A stretch of 64,000 nt of DNA from Fragum whitleyi. Its lineage: Eukaryota; Mollusca; Bivalvia; Cardiida; Cardiidae. Position numbers and translations under genes: made by a program. How positions within the stretch are numbered: the first letter of the stretch is position 1; each line of letters starts with the position of its first letter. The stretch covers positions 72,282,948 to 72,346,947 of the forward strand of contig OX411543.1 of NCBI GenBank assembly GCA_948146395.1, written 5' to 3'. Under the pieces are notes generated by a model. The model searched no databases, was not told the origin of the DNA, and worked only from the letters and a program-made list of their open reading frames with translations. This document shows, one piece after another, positions 46,976 through 58,906 of the stretch.

Positions 46976-47864
46976 TTTCACGGGGGAGGGCCAAGAGAAA
47001 TTTAGCTTTATATTTTTATCATATTTTGTGTATTACTTAGTGTGCAATATATGTGATTGATAGTGGGTATAAATGGGTATGAGTGTCAATTGTTTACTAA
47101 CTTCAAAAATAATGTAAGGAAAACAGAATGAAAAGTTGAAGTTACAAACAGAAACTATGAAAATAGTGAGAAAAACAACAGATGAATATATAAAAATATA
47201 TCTAAAGCTTCAAAGTAGATCTATCTCTAAGTACTCGTCCGATATATACGTGTATTATCGGAACCGCCTTTGTTATGCTTTAATGTGGCATTTTATGTTT
47301 ATGCTTTTACAACCTATATTCCAGAGTGGAATTGACCAGTTTTGATTTATATTCTTTTCTTGATTAAATAACTGTTTTCCTAAATTAATTACTGTGTTTT
47401 GACGATATAAATATTATATCAAAACTTCTTTTCCCTTGGTTTCTTTTAGTCCTATTCTTATTTCTGAATGTATGTTTGTATGAATGCTTGCTTGCTTTCC
47501 TGAGAGAATAAAAATTAAAAAAAATAAAAAGCTGCTTTGTTTTCCTTTCACTACTACTTAACATTCATGTGTTTGAAAGCACCGCAAAAAAACCCAAAAC
47601 TGCCTTCAGATCGGCATATAAGTAGGTCCATGACGTTTTGACGATAGACGATTATTCAAATACGGAATATCGTCGGATACCACTAATTTTCAAGGTGTCA
47701 TTTCGACGTAGACATTTTGTTACAAAAAAATAAAAAAAATGGCTATTGGTCAAAATTCTGTGTATCACTTCGACCAATTAATATATATACGCATTATGTT
47801 CTGTCTTTCCGTAATTATTTTACACTCAGAAGTCGTTAAAAGACTTATTCTAGTCGAGTCAAAT
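46976..47864. other. Intergenic, nothing recognised
   Basis: AT-rich, with a candidate poly(A) signal at 47507 (gagaataaaaattaaaaaaa). No supported gene. Confidence 0.35.
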
Positions 47865-48830
47865 ATACAAATTATACATGCTATTATATTATCATGCATC
47901 AAGCCTCCATTCACCTGTCTGATAACATGAAGTGATATCGTGCTCCTCTATTTGTAGAAACAATTTGCATATTCATTGTCTCAACCAGAACTACGTTCGC
48001 AAAAAGTAAAATGATTGCAAGATAAATGATATTAATTATGTAGTGTCTTAAAATACTAATGTTAACAGAAGTCGGCTCGGAGAAATTATCATGACTCGGC
48101 GAAGCCTCGCTATGATAAATTCTCCCAACCTCGACATATGCTAGGTTCCCACTGTCGATTCAACCGATCAACTCGATCTGAACCCGACCAAATTTCGCTG
48201 GAGGTAATCGGGCGGCTTCTTCTCGAAAGTTAGACGATAAAACCCGACCAATACACGAGCATTTACGACCCTTTCTAGATCGAAGTCCGACTGTCCATCC
48301 GATTTCCTCCCAGTCGTCCCGACTCACGGGATAATTCCAATTATATATAAAGACGAGTCTTTATTCTATCTTCTTTATTTCTGCCCATTTGCGACTGAAG
48401 ATTTCTCCTATTTGCATTTGCATTTTCAAGGACATACGATGCCGTGTTTGTCGTGTTTGTTTTAGGTACTGCTAAATAGAGAATAATATATTAGTGTCTT
48501 AAAATATCAATGTTATCTGGCCGAGGTTGGGAGAATTTTATCATAACGATGATTTGCCGAAACATAATGATTTCTCGCTGCCGAGACCAGAGACCATTGA
48601 TATTTTAAGACACTTATGTGTTATTCTGTTTATCATGCAAACTTTTTACGCGCTTAACTATATTTGACCCTTGAAATCAAAGAAATTCAGGTGACAGATT
48701 TTGTAAATTGTTTCTAAAAATAGGCTGTCTGATATCATGTTATGTTATCAGACAGCTGATATAAGGTCAATACAGGCTTCATTGCATGATAAAATCAATT
48801 GTAATATACGAATATGACGATATATCAAGG
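47865..48830. repeat. Long inverted repeat / foldback family F2
   Basis: Positions 47865-48060 and the complement of 48605-48830 match over about 200 bp (shared 'gtctgataacat', 'gtagaaacaatt', 'agtgtcttaaaata'). Two inner hairpins, at 48068-48128 and 48525-48600, carry the 'ggttgggagaatt.tatcat' arms. The TIR of element E begins inside, so insertions are layered. Confidence 0.5.
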
Positions 48831-49325
48831 CACATCTCGCTTAATCAAAACCACTGAAAAACGCTAGAAATTCGGGCTTTATTTGACGTTCTAGAATAAC
48901 GTTATTTGATGAATATGGACCAGTTTGAATGTTAAATACAGAAATAACAGACACTGGTTGTTTTAAAACACGGTATAATCCATAATTAATGCCCTGGCAG
49001 GGCGGAGCCTAATAACGGGTCGTTGCACTAAAGGTTTAGGTAAATCAGATTTTACATGTAATAACTTACTTCTAAAGAGAGTTGACATAAACAATTAGAG
49101 ACCTTTAATCGTAGATTGGTAACCAAATCCTTGTAACTTCAGCTTAATCAAGCTGAAATTACGATGCTTTGGTAGCCAAACGATGACTCTCTGCACGTGA
49201 ATTCTCTAGGTCTTATGTGATTTAAGACAAGCAATGACTTTCGTTTAAAAGGTAAATTGTCACTTTTTTAAAGTGTTTTGTTTTAACCTGTTTTTTCATT
49301 TCGACAAAATACCACGGGAATTTAA

Positions 49326-49521
49326 GGTTCATGTAGACAGTTAGAGACCCAATTTTCCATAATGGTTTGGCTATACCGCTATAGCTATGACAGTCTTATG
49401 TTGCCTAACTGCTTGTGCTCATGAATAGCTTCATTTTGGTATATTATATACCTGGATATAGTGCTTTTTCTTGGCAAATGAAGTGCCCTTAAAATTTGGT
49501 CTCAAACACTTTACATGAACC
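49326..49521. mobile_element. Element L: short TTAA-flanked derivative of K
   Basis: The left end is GGTTCATGTAGACAGTTAGA and the right end is the complement of GGTTCATGTAAAGTGTTTGA. TTAA lies on both sides (49322-49325 and 49522-49525). The body equals one arm of element K. Confidence 0.7.
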
Positions 49522-49785
49522 TTAACAGTTAATTGAAGATATCGCGGCTCACCACGCAAAATCTACCAACACGACCAACTCGGTCTACTCAGATGAAGAT
49601 CGAGTTGATCAGGTATAGATCGATAAGGTCGGGATTATTGGATGGATATCGGATGGACGATCAGGCTTCGATCGGGTAAGGGTCTTGAAGTTTCGTGTAG
49701 AAGTCGAGTTTGATCGACCAGCGATCGAGAAGAAGCCGCTTGATTTCCTCCGGCGAAATTTGGTCAGGTTCCGCCGAAGAATTAA

Positions 49786-51661
49786 GGTTCACGTAAAGTG
49801 TTTGAGACTAATATTTAGGGCACTTCATTAGCCAAGAAAAAGCAGTATGTCCAGGTATATTATATATCAAAATGAAGCTATTCGAGAGCACAAGCAGTTA
49901 AGCAACATAAGACCGCCATAGCTTTAGCGGTATAGCCAAAACATTGTGGAAAAGGGTCATTTTGTACAGAACAAGCAACTGCATGACGGTTGCATAAAAT
50001 TGCCCCATATTTTAGCAAAGTACAGTCTGAAGTACCATCCAGGTAGTGCTACAACCTTAGATATAAAACTCAGTCTTAAAAGGCTCTTTTGAAACAATCA
50101 ATTTCCATTTATTTTGTCAACATACATGTCAAACCGGTTTGGTCTGTTTTCAAAATAGATGTAAGGTATGGTGCAACATCACACCATAATATTGTGAAAT
50201 ATTTTCTGCGATTTATTTCAAATGATAGTTATTTTTAATTCAATAATCTACAATATTACTATATATTTATCATTCTATGAAATAGAAATTGATATATTGC
50301 TAAACAACCTTACAGGTATATAAACAATTAATGTCTATTTATTTTGTGATAACACGCCATACCCTAAAAAGATCTACACGTTTACAAAATTAGAATGACA
50401 TATATGACATATGTGTTTATAAAATAAGTCAAAATAAATTGCTTGCATAACTACGTTTTGGGGCTGAGTTTTATATCTAAAGTTGTAGCACTACCTGGAT
50501 ATTGCTTTTGACTGTAGTTTGTTAAAATATGAGCCAATTTTATCCAACAGTCATGCAGTTGCTTGTTCTGTACGAAATGACCCTTTTCCACAATGTTTGG
50601 GCTTTACCGCTATAGTTATAACAGTCTTATGTTTTTCAACTGCTTGTGCTCATAAATAGCTTCATTTTGATACATATTATTCCTGGACAAACTGCTTTTT
50701 CTTGGCAAATGAATGCCCTTAAAATTGGGTCTCAAACACTTTATAGTCCGTTTGACTTCTATATGGACCAACCTTTTCATCAATTACATGAAATTGCGCT
50801 TGAATGAAGGATTTGTATGTGGTAAAATCTTAATTTCAGCTTAATACCATTACAAAAAATATTTTTTGAAAACAAAACGATTTCAAATTAATGATTTTGT
50901 CTATCTAGTTAATGATAATATTTTCGCATTTCCGCTCTTAAACACGAGGGGTGATGGAGGCTGTTCAGTAGTAAGAAATGTAAACATAATTGTAAAATCA
51001 CGTGGCTTTATACAAAACATTTGACAGATGAAATGACCCTTTTTCCTTATTTGGATACACTAATTAGCATATCAACGGTCATGCCATATTAAACTTAAAT
51101 ATCACGTGATTTTTACCGTTATTACTCGCCTTCTTTTCAAGCTTTCCTCGTGAAATTCCCAACGACTTCGCTTAATAATGCTTTTTGATTGGTCTTAACA
51201 TGTGAATATTGGGTTCATCTCAAAATAGATAAAACAATTATCAATAATCTGGTCGAACGGTTTCTGAACAAAGAGAGAATATATTGAGATTTGATTCCCA
51301 AAGGTAATTATAATCTTCGACAAACTTAATTTTATAAAAATAGTCGAATTTTTACTAAAACTACTCGCTTAAAATCTTACACTTTTGACTCGGCCCCTAT
51401 GCAAATCAGTACTATTTTTGGTTATACAATTCGCTGTTCCATTTAATACAGACACAAGTAGGTATGAAAAGGTGAAAGTTAACATGTAGACGGACGGACA
51501 AAATCATTATTTGACGTTCAAAAATTCTGAAAAACAAAACTCGTCATGGTATCAGTTGGAAAATATTATATGACAAGAAAAAAAATGTTTTATTAATTCA
51601 TTTCTGAGATTTTCAGCGAAATGTTGGTCCATATAGAAGTCAAACGGACTATACATGAACC
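49786..51661. mobile_element. Element K: long-TIR, TTAA-flanked foldback
   Basis: The left end is GGTTCACGTAAAGTGTTTGA. Once element J is ignored, the right end is the complement of GGTTCATGTAAAGTGTTTGA. The arms match over roughly 280 bp (49786-50070 against 50460-50743). TTAA flanks both ends (49782-49785 and 51662-51665). It is non-autonomous. Confidence 0.72.
50744..51651. mobile_element. Element J: TA-flanked TIR element
   Basis: The perfect inverted ends begin TAGTCCGTTTGACTTCTATA and continue to 29 bp. TA is duplicated outside (50742-50743 and 51652-51653), the Tc1/mariner-type target. It is 908 bp with no transposase, and is inserted in the right arm of K. Confidence 0.78.
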
Positions 51662-51867
51662 TTAAGGTGATCGAGTTGATCGAATTGATCTGGTCGAGAT
51701 TGGGAACCTAGCATTGTAAAGTGTACCGGTAGTACTTATATGTATATAAATGCAGGTATGGATATGCTTCAGTAATCACATAGTAGTGAATGAACTAACT
51801 TTCATGTAATCGTACTGAAAGCAGTACCGTTATTTAGTTCAAGTTGAAATAATAGCAGTTGAGTAGT

Positions 51868-53076
51868 ATGGGGGACATCTTGGACTCATATAGACTTCGA
51901 ATCGGATTGTTCGGCGCCGGTCGTGGTTATAAAGTAAAAGGTCTAAATAAGAAATATAATCCGAATACCAGAGGAACTGATATACATTTGAGGACCTTTA
52001 CTACTGGCATTTATTTAGTTTTCATAGTCATGTGTATAGCCTTAGTTGTTGTCTCTGTAGGTCTTATTCCATCTTGCTTATCAACAAGTTCGACAAGCTT
52101 ACGAATGTTTCAAAACGAAGGTCAAGAGGAACTCTTTTCAAACCATAGCTTTAATACCAAGCATTGCATTTACAACAGACAGACTGGTATTTCACTTACA
52201 TACGGTTCATATTATTCTCGGGTATTAATTCTATCCAGAGACATAGAATCTAATCCAGGACCTATCAGTGGAAATGATAAAAATGAAATACTGGATGCGA
52301 TAAAAGCCAATGAGAAAAACATAAGAGGTGAATTTCGTGAGTTCAAAAATGATATCAAGGGATTACAAACTGACATGAATGAAGTAAAAGATCTTTGTAA
52401 AACCATGGATGATCGTCTGAATCGAATTGAACAAAAGCAAAAAGACTTGGATATCCGAGTTAACAATTTAGAGTCTGTGGAAGATGAGGCACGCGCAAAG
52501 ATGGACATGCTACAGTTAGACATAGATGCGGTAAATGAAAATAGTGCTAAAAATATGGATAACATTGAATATTTAGAATCAAATTTCGATAGACTTGAAC
52601 GTAAGATGATACAGTCAAATTTAAGAGTATTCGGCTTTCCGGAAACCAGAAACGATAGTCATGACCTGAAAAAACGGCTTATCACTGACGTTCTTAGTGT
52701 TGCAAGACCAGATATAACATGGGATGACCAAAACGTCATTGATGTATACAGATTCGGGAGAGAAGGAAATCAACCTCGACCATGTATAATAAAACTTTTG
52801 TCATCGGAATTAAAGTACCAAATACTAAGCGGCAGAGATACTCTACGCCAGGAAAATATCAGGCTCGCAAATGATTTGACTACAAGAGAAAAAACAGCTC
52901 TATGTGAATTGAAACAAAAAGGTCAAAATGGCTATTTTTACAAAGGTGAACTTATCGTCAAAACTAAAAACAACCGCAATTCGTACAGACAATCAGGCAG
53001 ACGAAGTGGCCCACCTGAACATGTGATTGACCTAAACCGCACTATCCAGAGTGAAGATGACATTACGGATAAATAA
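51868..53076 (+). CDS. LINE ORF1 protein with membrane segment, 2A motif and coiled coil
   Basis: The start chosen is the ATG at 51868 (A at -3, G at +4). The frame has a stop at 51853. It encodes 402 residues. Residues 47-67 form a hydrophobic segment (YLVFIVMCIALVVVSVG). Residues 125-132 are D-I-E-S-N-P-G-P, the 2A consensus at which ribosomes skip a peptide bond between Gly and Pro. Residues about 145-260 are a heptad-rich coiled coil. From about 250, N-L-R-V-F-G-F-P-E and the following basic region resemble the RRM and C-terminal domains of L1-type ORF1 RNA-binding proteins. Skipping would release a membrane or signal-bearing leader from the RNA-binding part. Such 2A use in LINEs is known in invertebrates. 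The frame is intact. Confidence 0.85.
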   Translation: MGDILDSYRLRIGLFGAGRGYKVKGLNKKYNPNTRGTDIHLRTFTTGIYLVFIVMCIALVVVSVGLIPSCLSTSSTSLRMFQNEGQEELFSNHSFNTKHCIYNRQTGISLTYGSYYSRVLILSRDIESNPGPISGNDKNEILDAIKANEKNIRGEFREFKNDIKGLQTDMNEVKDLCKTMDDRLNRIEQKQKDLDIRVNNLESVEDEARAKMDMLQLDIDAVNENSAKNMDNIEYLESNFDRLERKMIQSNLRVFGFPETRNDSHDLKKRLITDVLSVARPDITWDDQNVIDVYRFGREGNQPRPCIIKLLSSELKYQILSGRDTLRQENIRLANDLTTREKTALCELKQKGQNGYFYKGELIVKTKNNRNSYRQSGRRSGPPEHVIDLNRTIQSEDDITDK

Positions 53077-53673
53077 GATTGTGGTCAAAGCCCAAAAGGA
53101 CAATTAATTTTCGGTTCTTGGAACGTGGAAGGTCTAGTTTCTAAATTGAAATTTCAAGACTTTAAATCATATATACAAACTTTTGATATTATTGCTTTAT
53201 CAGAGACATGGGAGGTTAAAAACGATGTGGATATGATCTCATTAGATGGTTTTGAATATTTTTTTCTACCAGCAATTAAAAAATTTAAATATGGCAGAGC
53301 AATGAGTGGCATGGTGGTATATGTGAAAAATGATATTTCCAAATATTTGAAAAGAATTCACTTCGATTTCACTACAGGAATAATATTCAAAATACAGAAA
53401 GAGCTAATGAATCTAGACGAAAATCTAGTGTTGATTTGTACGTATTTACCACCACAAAACTCACCGTTCTATGATGATAAACCTAGTAAGGGCATATTTT
53501 TACTAGAAGAAGAAATGATATCATTAATTGCTGACTATCCAAATTGTTCGTTTATGATTCTAGGGGATCTAAATGCAAGAGTTGGTGAACTTAACGAGTG
53601 TTTTGACGCCAAAGACAATGTATCTGAATTAGAAATGTACAATGATTTTTTTCTGAGCCACCAAATAAACTAA
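53077..53673 (+). pseudogene. LINE ORF2, endonuclease domain
   Basis: The frame begins directly after the ORF1 stop (TAA at 53074-53076) and is the same frame. There is no ATG before the conserved G-S-W-N-V-E-G-L, where an APE-type endonuclease starts. Other family motifs are A-L-S-E-T-W, G-M-V-V-Y-V-K and I-L-G-D-L-N-A-R-V-G. The domain nicks target DNA to prime reverse transcription. The frame breaks at 53671-53673, and the continuation (S-C-D-K-T-V-N...) is in another frame. Confidence 0.8.
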
Positions 53674-55936
53674 GAAAGTCGTGTGATAAAACGGTAAATG
53701 CTCCAGGTAATCACTTAATCAACCTATGCAAAATCTACTCATTTTTATGTTAAATGGAAGAACTGGAAGTGATAAAGATGTAGGTAACGTTACATTTTTG
53801 TCATCTAATGGGTGTAGTGTTATAGACTACTGTCTAGTGTCATTAAGCTGCTTCAATTTCATTGTTGATTTTAATGTTGAAGAGCGAACAGAATCTAGTC
53901 ATTTACCTTTACGAATTAGTACAAAATTGTTTAAAACTAAAGTCGATACAGACGATGATAAAGATTACTTTAATATAAGTAAATTTGTTATTCCTACAAT
54001 TAAAAAAGAAGAATTTCTGCAGGATATGAAAACTATTTTCAATTCAGAATGTAAGCAAAATATTTCAGAAATAATTCACGATCAAACACAATGCTTGGAT
54101 TCTATTATTGAATGTTTTAATAATAAGCTATACGAAAGTGGCAAATCATTCAAAGTAAACACAGGTAAAAAGAGTGTAACGCATTACCAAAAATGGTTCG
54201 ATACCGATTGCAAACATTTGAAAATGTACAAATATAAAAACCTCAGAGAATATCGTAAAAATAAAAATGATAATACTCTACAAATGTATCTAGAAAGTAA
54301 GAAGGAGTTATAACGTGTATGTAGAACTAAACAAAATATGTATTTTCAATCAAAACTCGATGATATATCACAGTCAATAGAAGATTCCAAATTATTTTGG
54401 GGAAAATTGAAAAAAATATCGAACAAATCAAAAATAATTGAAAATAAAATTTCAACCGATGAATGGTTAAATTATTTCAAAGGTCTTTTAAATCCACAAG
54501 ACATAAGCGATCAATCTGTAAACAACAACGAAACTGTAAACGAACCTATCAATGTTTCTGATGATGAAAATGAACATTACATATTTAATAGCGAGATATG
54601 TGAAGAAGAAGTCAAAATGGCAATTAGGCACATGAAAAGTGGAAAAAGCCCAGGGCCGGATAATGTTATTCCTGAATTTTTCATATTTGGCATAGATTTA
54701 ATTTTAGACTTAGTGATTGAATTATTCAACCGTATCTTTTTATACAATGACTACCCACAAAATTGGGGCGAGTCAATAATTACGCCTATCTACAAAAAAG
54801 GGGCACGTGATGATGTAAATAATTATCGAGGCATATCACTTCAAAATATTCTCAGTAAAATATACTGTCGAGTTTTAACAAACAGATTAAATTTCTACGT
54901 GGAAAGTTTTAACATTATCTCTGAAAACCAGTCTGGCTTTAAGGCAGGTTATTCAACAATTGATAATGCAATTGTGTTAAATTCCATTATAAATCACGTT
55001 GTTTCTAAAAAACGGCGCAAATTATATGTTGCATTTATAGACTTCGAAAAATGTTTCGATACTATAGATAGACCCACTCTTTGGAAAGTCTTACGAAATA
55101 AGGGCGTAAAAGGTCGTTTATACAACGCAATTGTAAAAATGTATGGTAGTGTTAAATCCTGTGTCAAGTGTAATAATGTCAGAACAAATTTTATAGATAG
55201 CTTAATAGGACTGAAGCAAGGCTGTCCCGCAAGTCCTTTACTTTGCTCCCTCTTTCTAGACGATTTTGAAAAGATTCTCAAAAATTCCAATATACGTGGT
55301 TTTCAATTACATCTAGATATGGAAGAACTTGCGCTTTTGATGTTTGCCGATGACATGGCGTTAATGTCCGAAACTGTATTTGGATTGCAGACTGAATTGA
55401 ATTTATTATCGGATTTTTGCAAAGAATATAAATTAAGAGTTAATATCGAGAAGACTAAAATAGTTGTTTTTAGTAAGGGCAGTAAGCTTTCTAGACACGA
55501 AAATGGTCTTATAATAACTTTGGAATAGAAACTGTTCAAAGATTTTGCTATGTTGGACTCACTTTTACTCAGAAATTGTCTTTTAATGTTATGGTCAACG
55601 AATTATGTCTGAAAGGAAAACGTGTATTGAACGTCGTTTTAAGCTCGTTGTTTCAATTTGGAATACTGCCACGCAAAATGTTTTTTAAGATTTTTGATAC
55701 AAAAAATATGTTCCCAATTATTCTATGGGGCTGAAATATGGGGTATGGGTATTTATCAAGACCTGGAAAGATGTCAGTATTATGCATGCAAACGTTTTAT
55801 GAATGCCAAACAAAACACTTGTAATTATTTTGTATTAGGGGAATGCAGTCGTTATCCATTATACATTCTAACTAAAAAACGATGTTTGTCATATTGGTTA
55901 AAAATTCTTAAAATGAATGACTGTCGATATGTGAAA
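53674..55936 (+). pseudogene. LINE ORF2, end of endonuclease plus reverse transcriptase
   Basis: After shifts at about 53.66 and 53.74 kb the frame continues through S-V-I-D-Y (endonuclease end). One in-frame TAA at 54311-54313 precedes the reverse transcriptase. RT motifs are intact: S-G-K-S-P-G-P-D, I-T-P-I-Y-K-K-G, N-Y-R-G-I-S-L, Q-S-G-F-K-A-G-Y-S-T, F-I-D-F-E-K-C-F-D, L-K-Q-G-C-P-A-S-P-L and F-A-D-D (catalytic). Further frameshifts follow at about 55.51 and 55.65 kb, before F-Y-G-A-E-I-W-G. Sequence stops at 55936, where family I is inserted. The copy cannot make active ORF2. Confidence 0.85.
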
Positions 55937-57792
55937 TCAAAGCACTGAAAGTACTGATGGTGGACGTTTCTGTTGGCATACTAGAGTGATTCCTCCATTT
56001 GTGGAGAAAAGTGAAATTTTACATGTAAAATTACGATAGAAGGAAAATGACCTGACCCAAGTTCGCATCTTGCTTCAGATATACGTTTCTCAACATATAT
56101 CGTGGATCGTCAACAAAGTCCTGTAATTACAAGGTTTCGATAACTTTCGGATTTATTCCCGGTGTAGTTTAAGTAGTGATTCTCCGATCCATTTGTTATT
56201 AAAGGAAAGAAATGACATTTAGATGATCTAGGTTATTATTCTTATTTTGTAATGCTAATCAGTTCTCCGTAATCTCATTATTAAAATTATGGTGTTATCT
56301 GCTTAAACTAGAAAGCTATGAATGGCTTGGGTCGCTCCACAGGCTTGAAATTCTTGTAAAAGAAAAAGAAAAGTTTTGACTAGATTTTTAGATATTTTGG
56401 ATTCTTCTGATGTTGAAAATGATTTTCAGAGTTTCCACTATATAACATATAGAGAAAAGACCTCCGCTAATAAAAAAAAAAACATATATTTCATCCAATG
56501 ACATTAATTTTGTCTACATGATAAATGGGTCGCCTAAGGATCATAACAATGAAGTTTGATTGATATCCACTCAGAATATTCTGAGAAAATGATTTCCAAA
56601 GATTACACAAAATAACATATTGAGAAATTACCTCTGCCCATAAAATACATATTTTTCAGTCGATCAAAGTAATTTTTGGTAGACTCATAAAGGGTTACTC
56701 AAAAAGATCACTCCGGTGAAATTTGGTTGAAAACCATCAGTTACATTCTGAGAAAATGATTTTCAAAGTTTCCACTAAATAACATAAAGAGAAATGACCT
56801 CCGCCCATTAAAATAATTATTTTTCAACCGATCACAATAGTTTTTTATAGACTGATAAAAGGCCACTCAAGGATCATTCATGTAAAATCTAATTGGTATC
56901 CATCAAAAAGATTCTGAGAAAACCAACTTTTAACCATATTTGGAAATAAGCTACGCCCATTAAATCCATGTTTGTCATCGGATCTAAATTTCTTGAACAA
57001 CTTTGAAAGAGGATCACCCTAGGATCATTCCTGTGAAGTTTGATTGAAATTCATCCAGTAGTTTCTGAGGAGAAGATTTTTAAAGAAAAAGTTTACGACC
57101 GGACGCACGAACGGACGACGGACACAACGCCATGAAAATAGCCCCAGTGGCCTTCGGCCAGTGGAGATAAAAATTCTATAAAAGGATATTAATTATTGTT
57201 CCGCGATTTTCGTTCTCAAAGAAAAGAAAGGTTAAGTGTTCATATAAACGCGTAAAAAATTGCAGACACTCGTCTCGAGTTTGGCTTTCGTGTGTTGAAA
57301 TGTAAAGTAAAACCCCTTTGCATAAACCTTATTGCATGGCATGAATGCTTTACTTTACCTGCTCAGACTGTATCCGTATTCATGTGTATATCGATATTTC
57401 CATTAATTTGCCTTTGTTTTATATACATTAGTAGTGACAGGGGAGGTTACCATTCCAGTAATTTCATTTCATTAGTGACCTCCCATTGACCATTGGGAAA
57501 TAAGGGGCAAATTACTCACTCTGTCAGAAAAGTAGTTCTACGCAAGTCAAAAATTCACCCGATCTCAGAATTGAATATGATTTCACACTTAAAAGATATC
57601 TTTGAGGTTGAAACCAGTTACGTAGACTCCTTGTTTCACTCCATTTTTGAAATGCATAGTTGTCAGACGGTTACAATTCTTCAAAAAGAGTAAATTGAAT
57701 CATAATGAGTACTACTGTTTTGAAAACCTATTAACATCTGACAGGATTGTTCAAACGTGGTATTAACACTGGTGAACGTAAACGTCCACCAA
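55937..57792 (-). mobile_element. Family I element inserted in the LINE
   Basis: This is the complement of 7355-8335 with an extra array nested inside. The outer ends share GGTGGACGTTT in inverted orientation. Removing it rejoins LINE protein sequence (...R-Y-V-K with K-C-Y-N...), which fixes the edges to within a few bases. Confidence 0.7.
56350..57165 (-). repeat. Leader-plus-array satellite nested in family I
   Basis: Four to five diverged units of about 150-170 bp ('tctgagaaaatgattttcaa', 'gacctccgcccatta', 'gatcattcctgtgaagtttg') end at a GC-rich leader (gaccggacgcacgaacggac...) and 'cagtggccttcggccagtgg'. The sister family I copy at 7355 lacks it, so it arrived later. Confidence 0.75.
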
Positions 57793-58287
57793 AAATGTTA
57801 TAACATGATGGTTTTAGATGACAAAAATGGCAATAATTGGGTTTCAGAAATACGTAAATGTTTACAGGAATATGGATTTGGCTACATTTGGAATAACCAG
57901 AATGTTGATAATGAAAAGCAGTTCCTTTCACAATTTGTAAACAGGTTTCAAGAAGTCTTTATTCAAAATTGGCATGAAACTATTAATTCTAGCAGCAAAC
58001 TTTCTTTTTACGCACAATATAAACATAATTTCGAATATGCATACTATTTGGACATCTTAAACAATAGAAAGTACAGAGCATGTCTTGTGAACTTTAAATC
58101 GTCATGTCACAATCTGGAAATCGAAAATGGGAGGCATAATAATGTTTTAAAGGAGAATCGAAAATGTAAGTTATGTAACAGTAATGAAATTGAAGATGAA
58201 TACCATTTCTTATTAAAATGCGATAATTACAGTGATATTAGGAAACTTACAGTATATTCCAGAAAAATTTGTCTTGAATCCAAATAG
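57793..58287 (+). pseudogene. LINE ORF2, C-terminal domain with Cys/His knuckle
   Basis: The frame K-C-Y-N-M-M...N-W-V-S-E-I-R..L...G-F-G continues to C-K-L-C-N...I-E-D-E-Y-H-F-L-L-K-C, the Cys-Cys-His-Cys motif found at the end of many LINE ORF2 proteins and thought to contact nucleic acid. It stops at 58285-58287. It belongs to the ORF2 broken at 55936. Confidence 0.8.
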
Positions 58288-58875
58288 ATTTAAATTCATT
58301 TTAATTATGTCGAGTCGAAACGATGATCTAATTAAATCAATTGCAACATACATATTTTTAGCATTTAAAAAAAGAAAGAATAGTTTTTCAGATGAAAAGG
58401 ATAAACATTAATTTACCCTTTTGGTGTCTTTTATAAATATAAAGCCTTCCGTGATGATTAAGGCTTTGCCCTTCGTTTCGTCAAAGCTTTTCATTTACAC
58501 GGAAGCCTGAATTTCAGTATCAAGTTAATCTTTTTTGCAATATAAACCTTTGTCTCGCATAATGTAACTTTTGATTCAAATGAAAATAAATCTGTGAAAC
58601 TTTTTAATCCTTTTTAAAGTTTTCTCCTACAATAAATTTGTAGCACTCAACATGTGTAGACTGATGTCAGACTGCATTGCTATGCGGATTGATCGTAGTC
58701 TTCACTGTCTGCCAAAGCACTAAATATTCCGTAAACAGTATGAAGCAATTTCGCTCTTAAAATTGATCATAAATAAAAGGAAAAAAATTGCACTCTAATC
58801 AGTTACGTAGCTTTATAATTTCTATATGCCTCGAAAACTGATTTCTAGCGGGATTTATTCGTGCATATGTCTATA

Positions 58876-58906
<31 letters not shown>

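Larger units (their letters stand above)
48137..51716. mobile_element. Element E: outer TIR element with long arms
   Basis: The left end is TGCTAGGTTCCCACTGTCG and the right end is the complement of TGCTAGGTTCCCAATCTCG. Subterminal similarity continues ('gaccaaatttcgc.ggagg', 'cggcttcttctcga'), so the arms exceed 200 bp. It has no ORF of note and no clear target duplication. It is interrupted by elements L and K. Confidence 0.65.

Noticed and set aside
46691..46981. 96-codon Thr/His-rich ORF, minus strand
   Set aside because: Translation of the TG-rich minisatellite.
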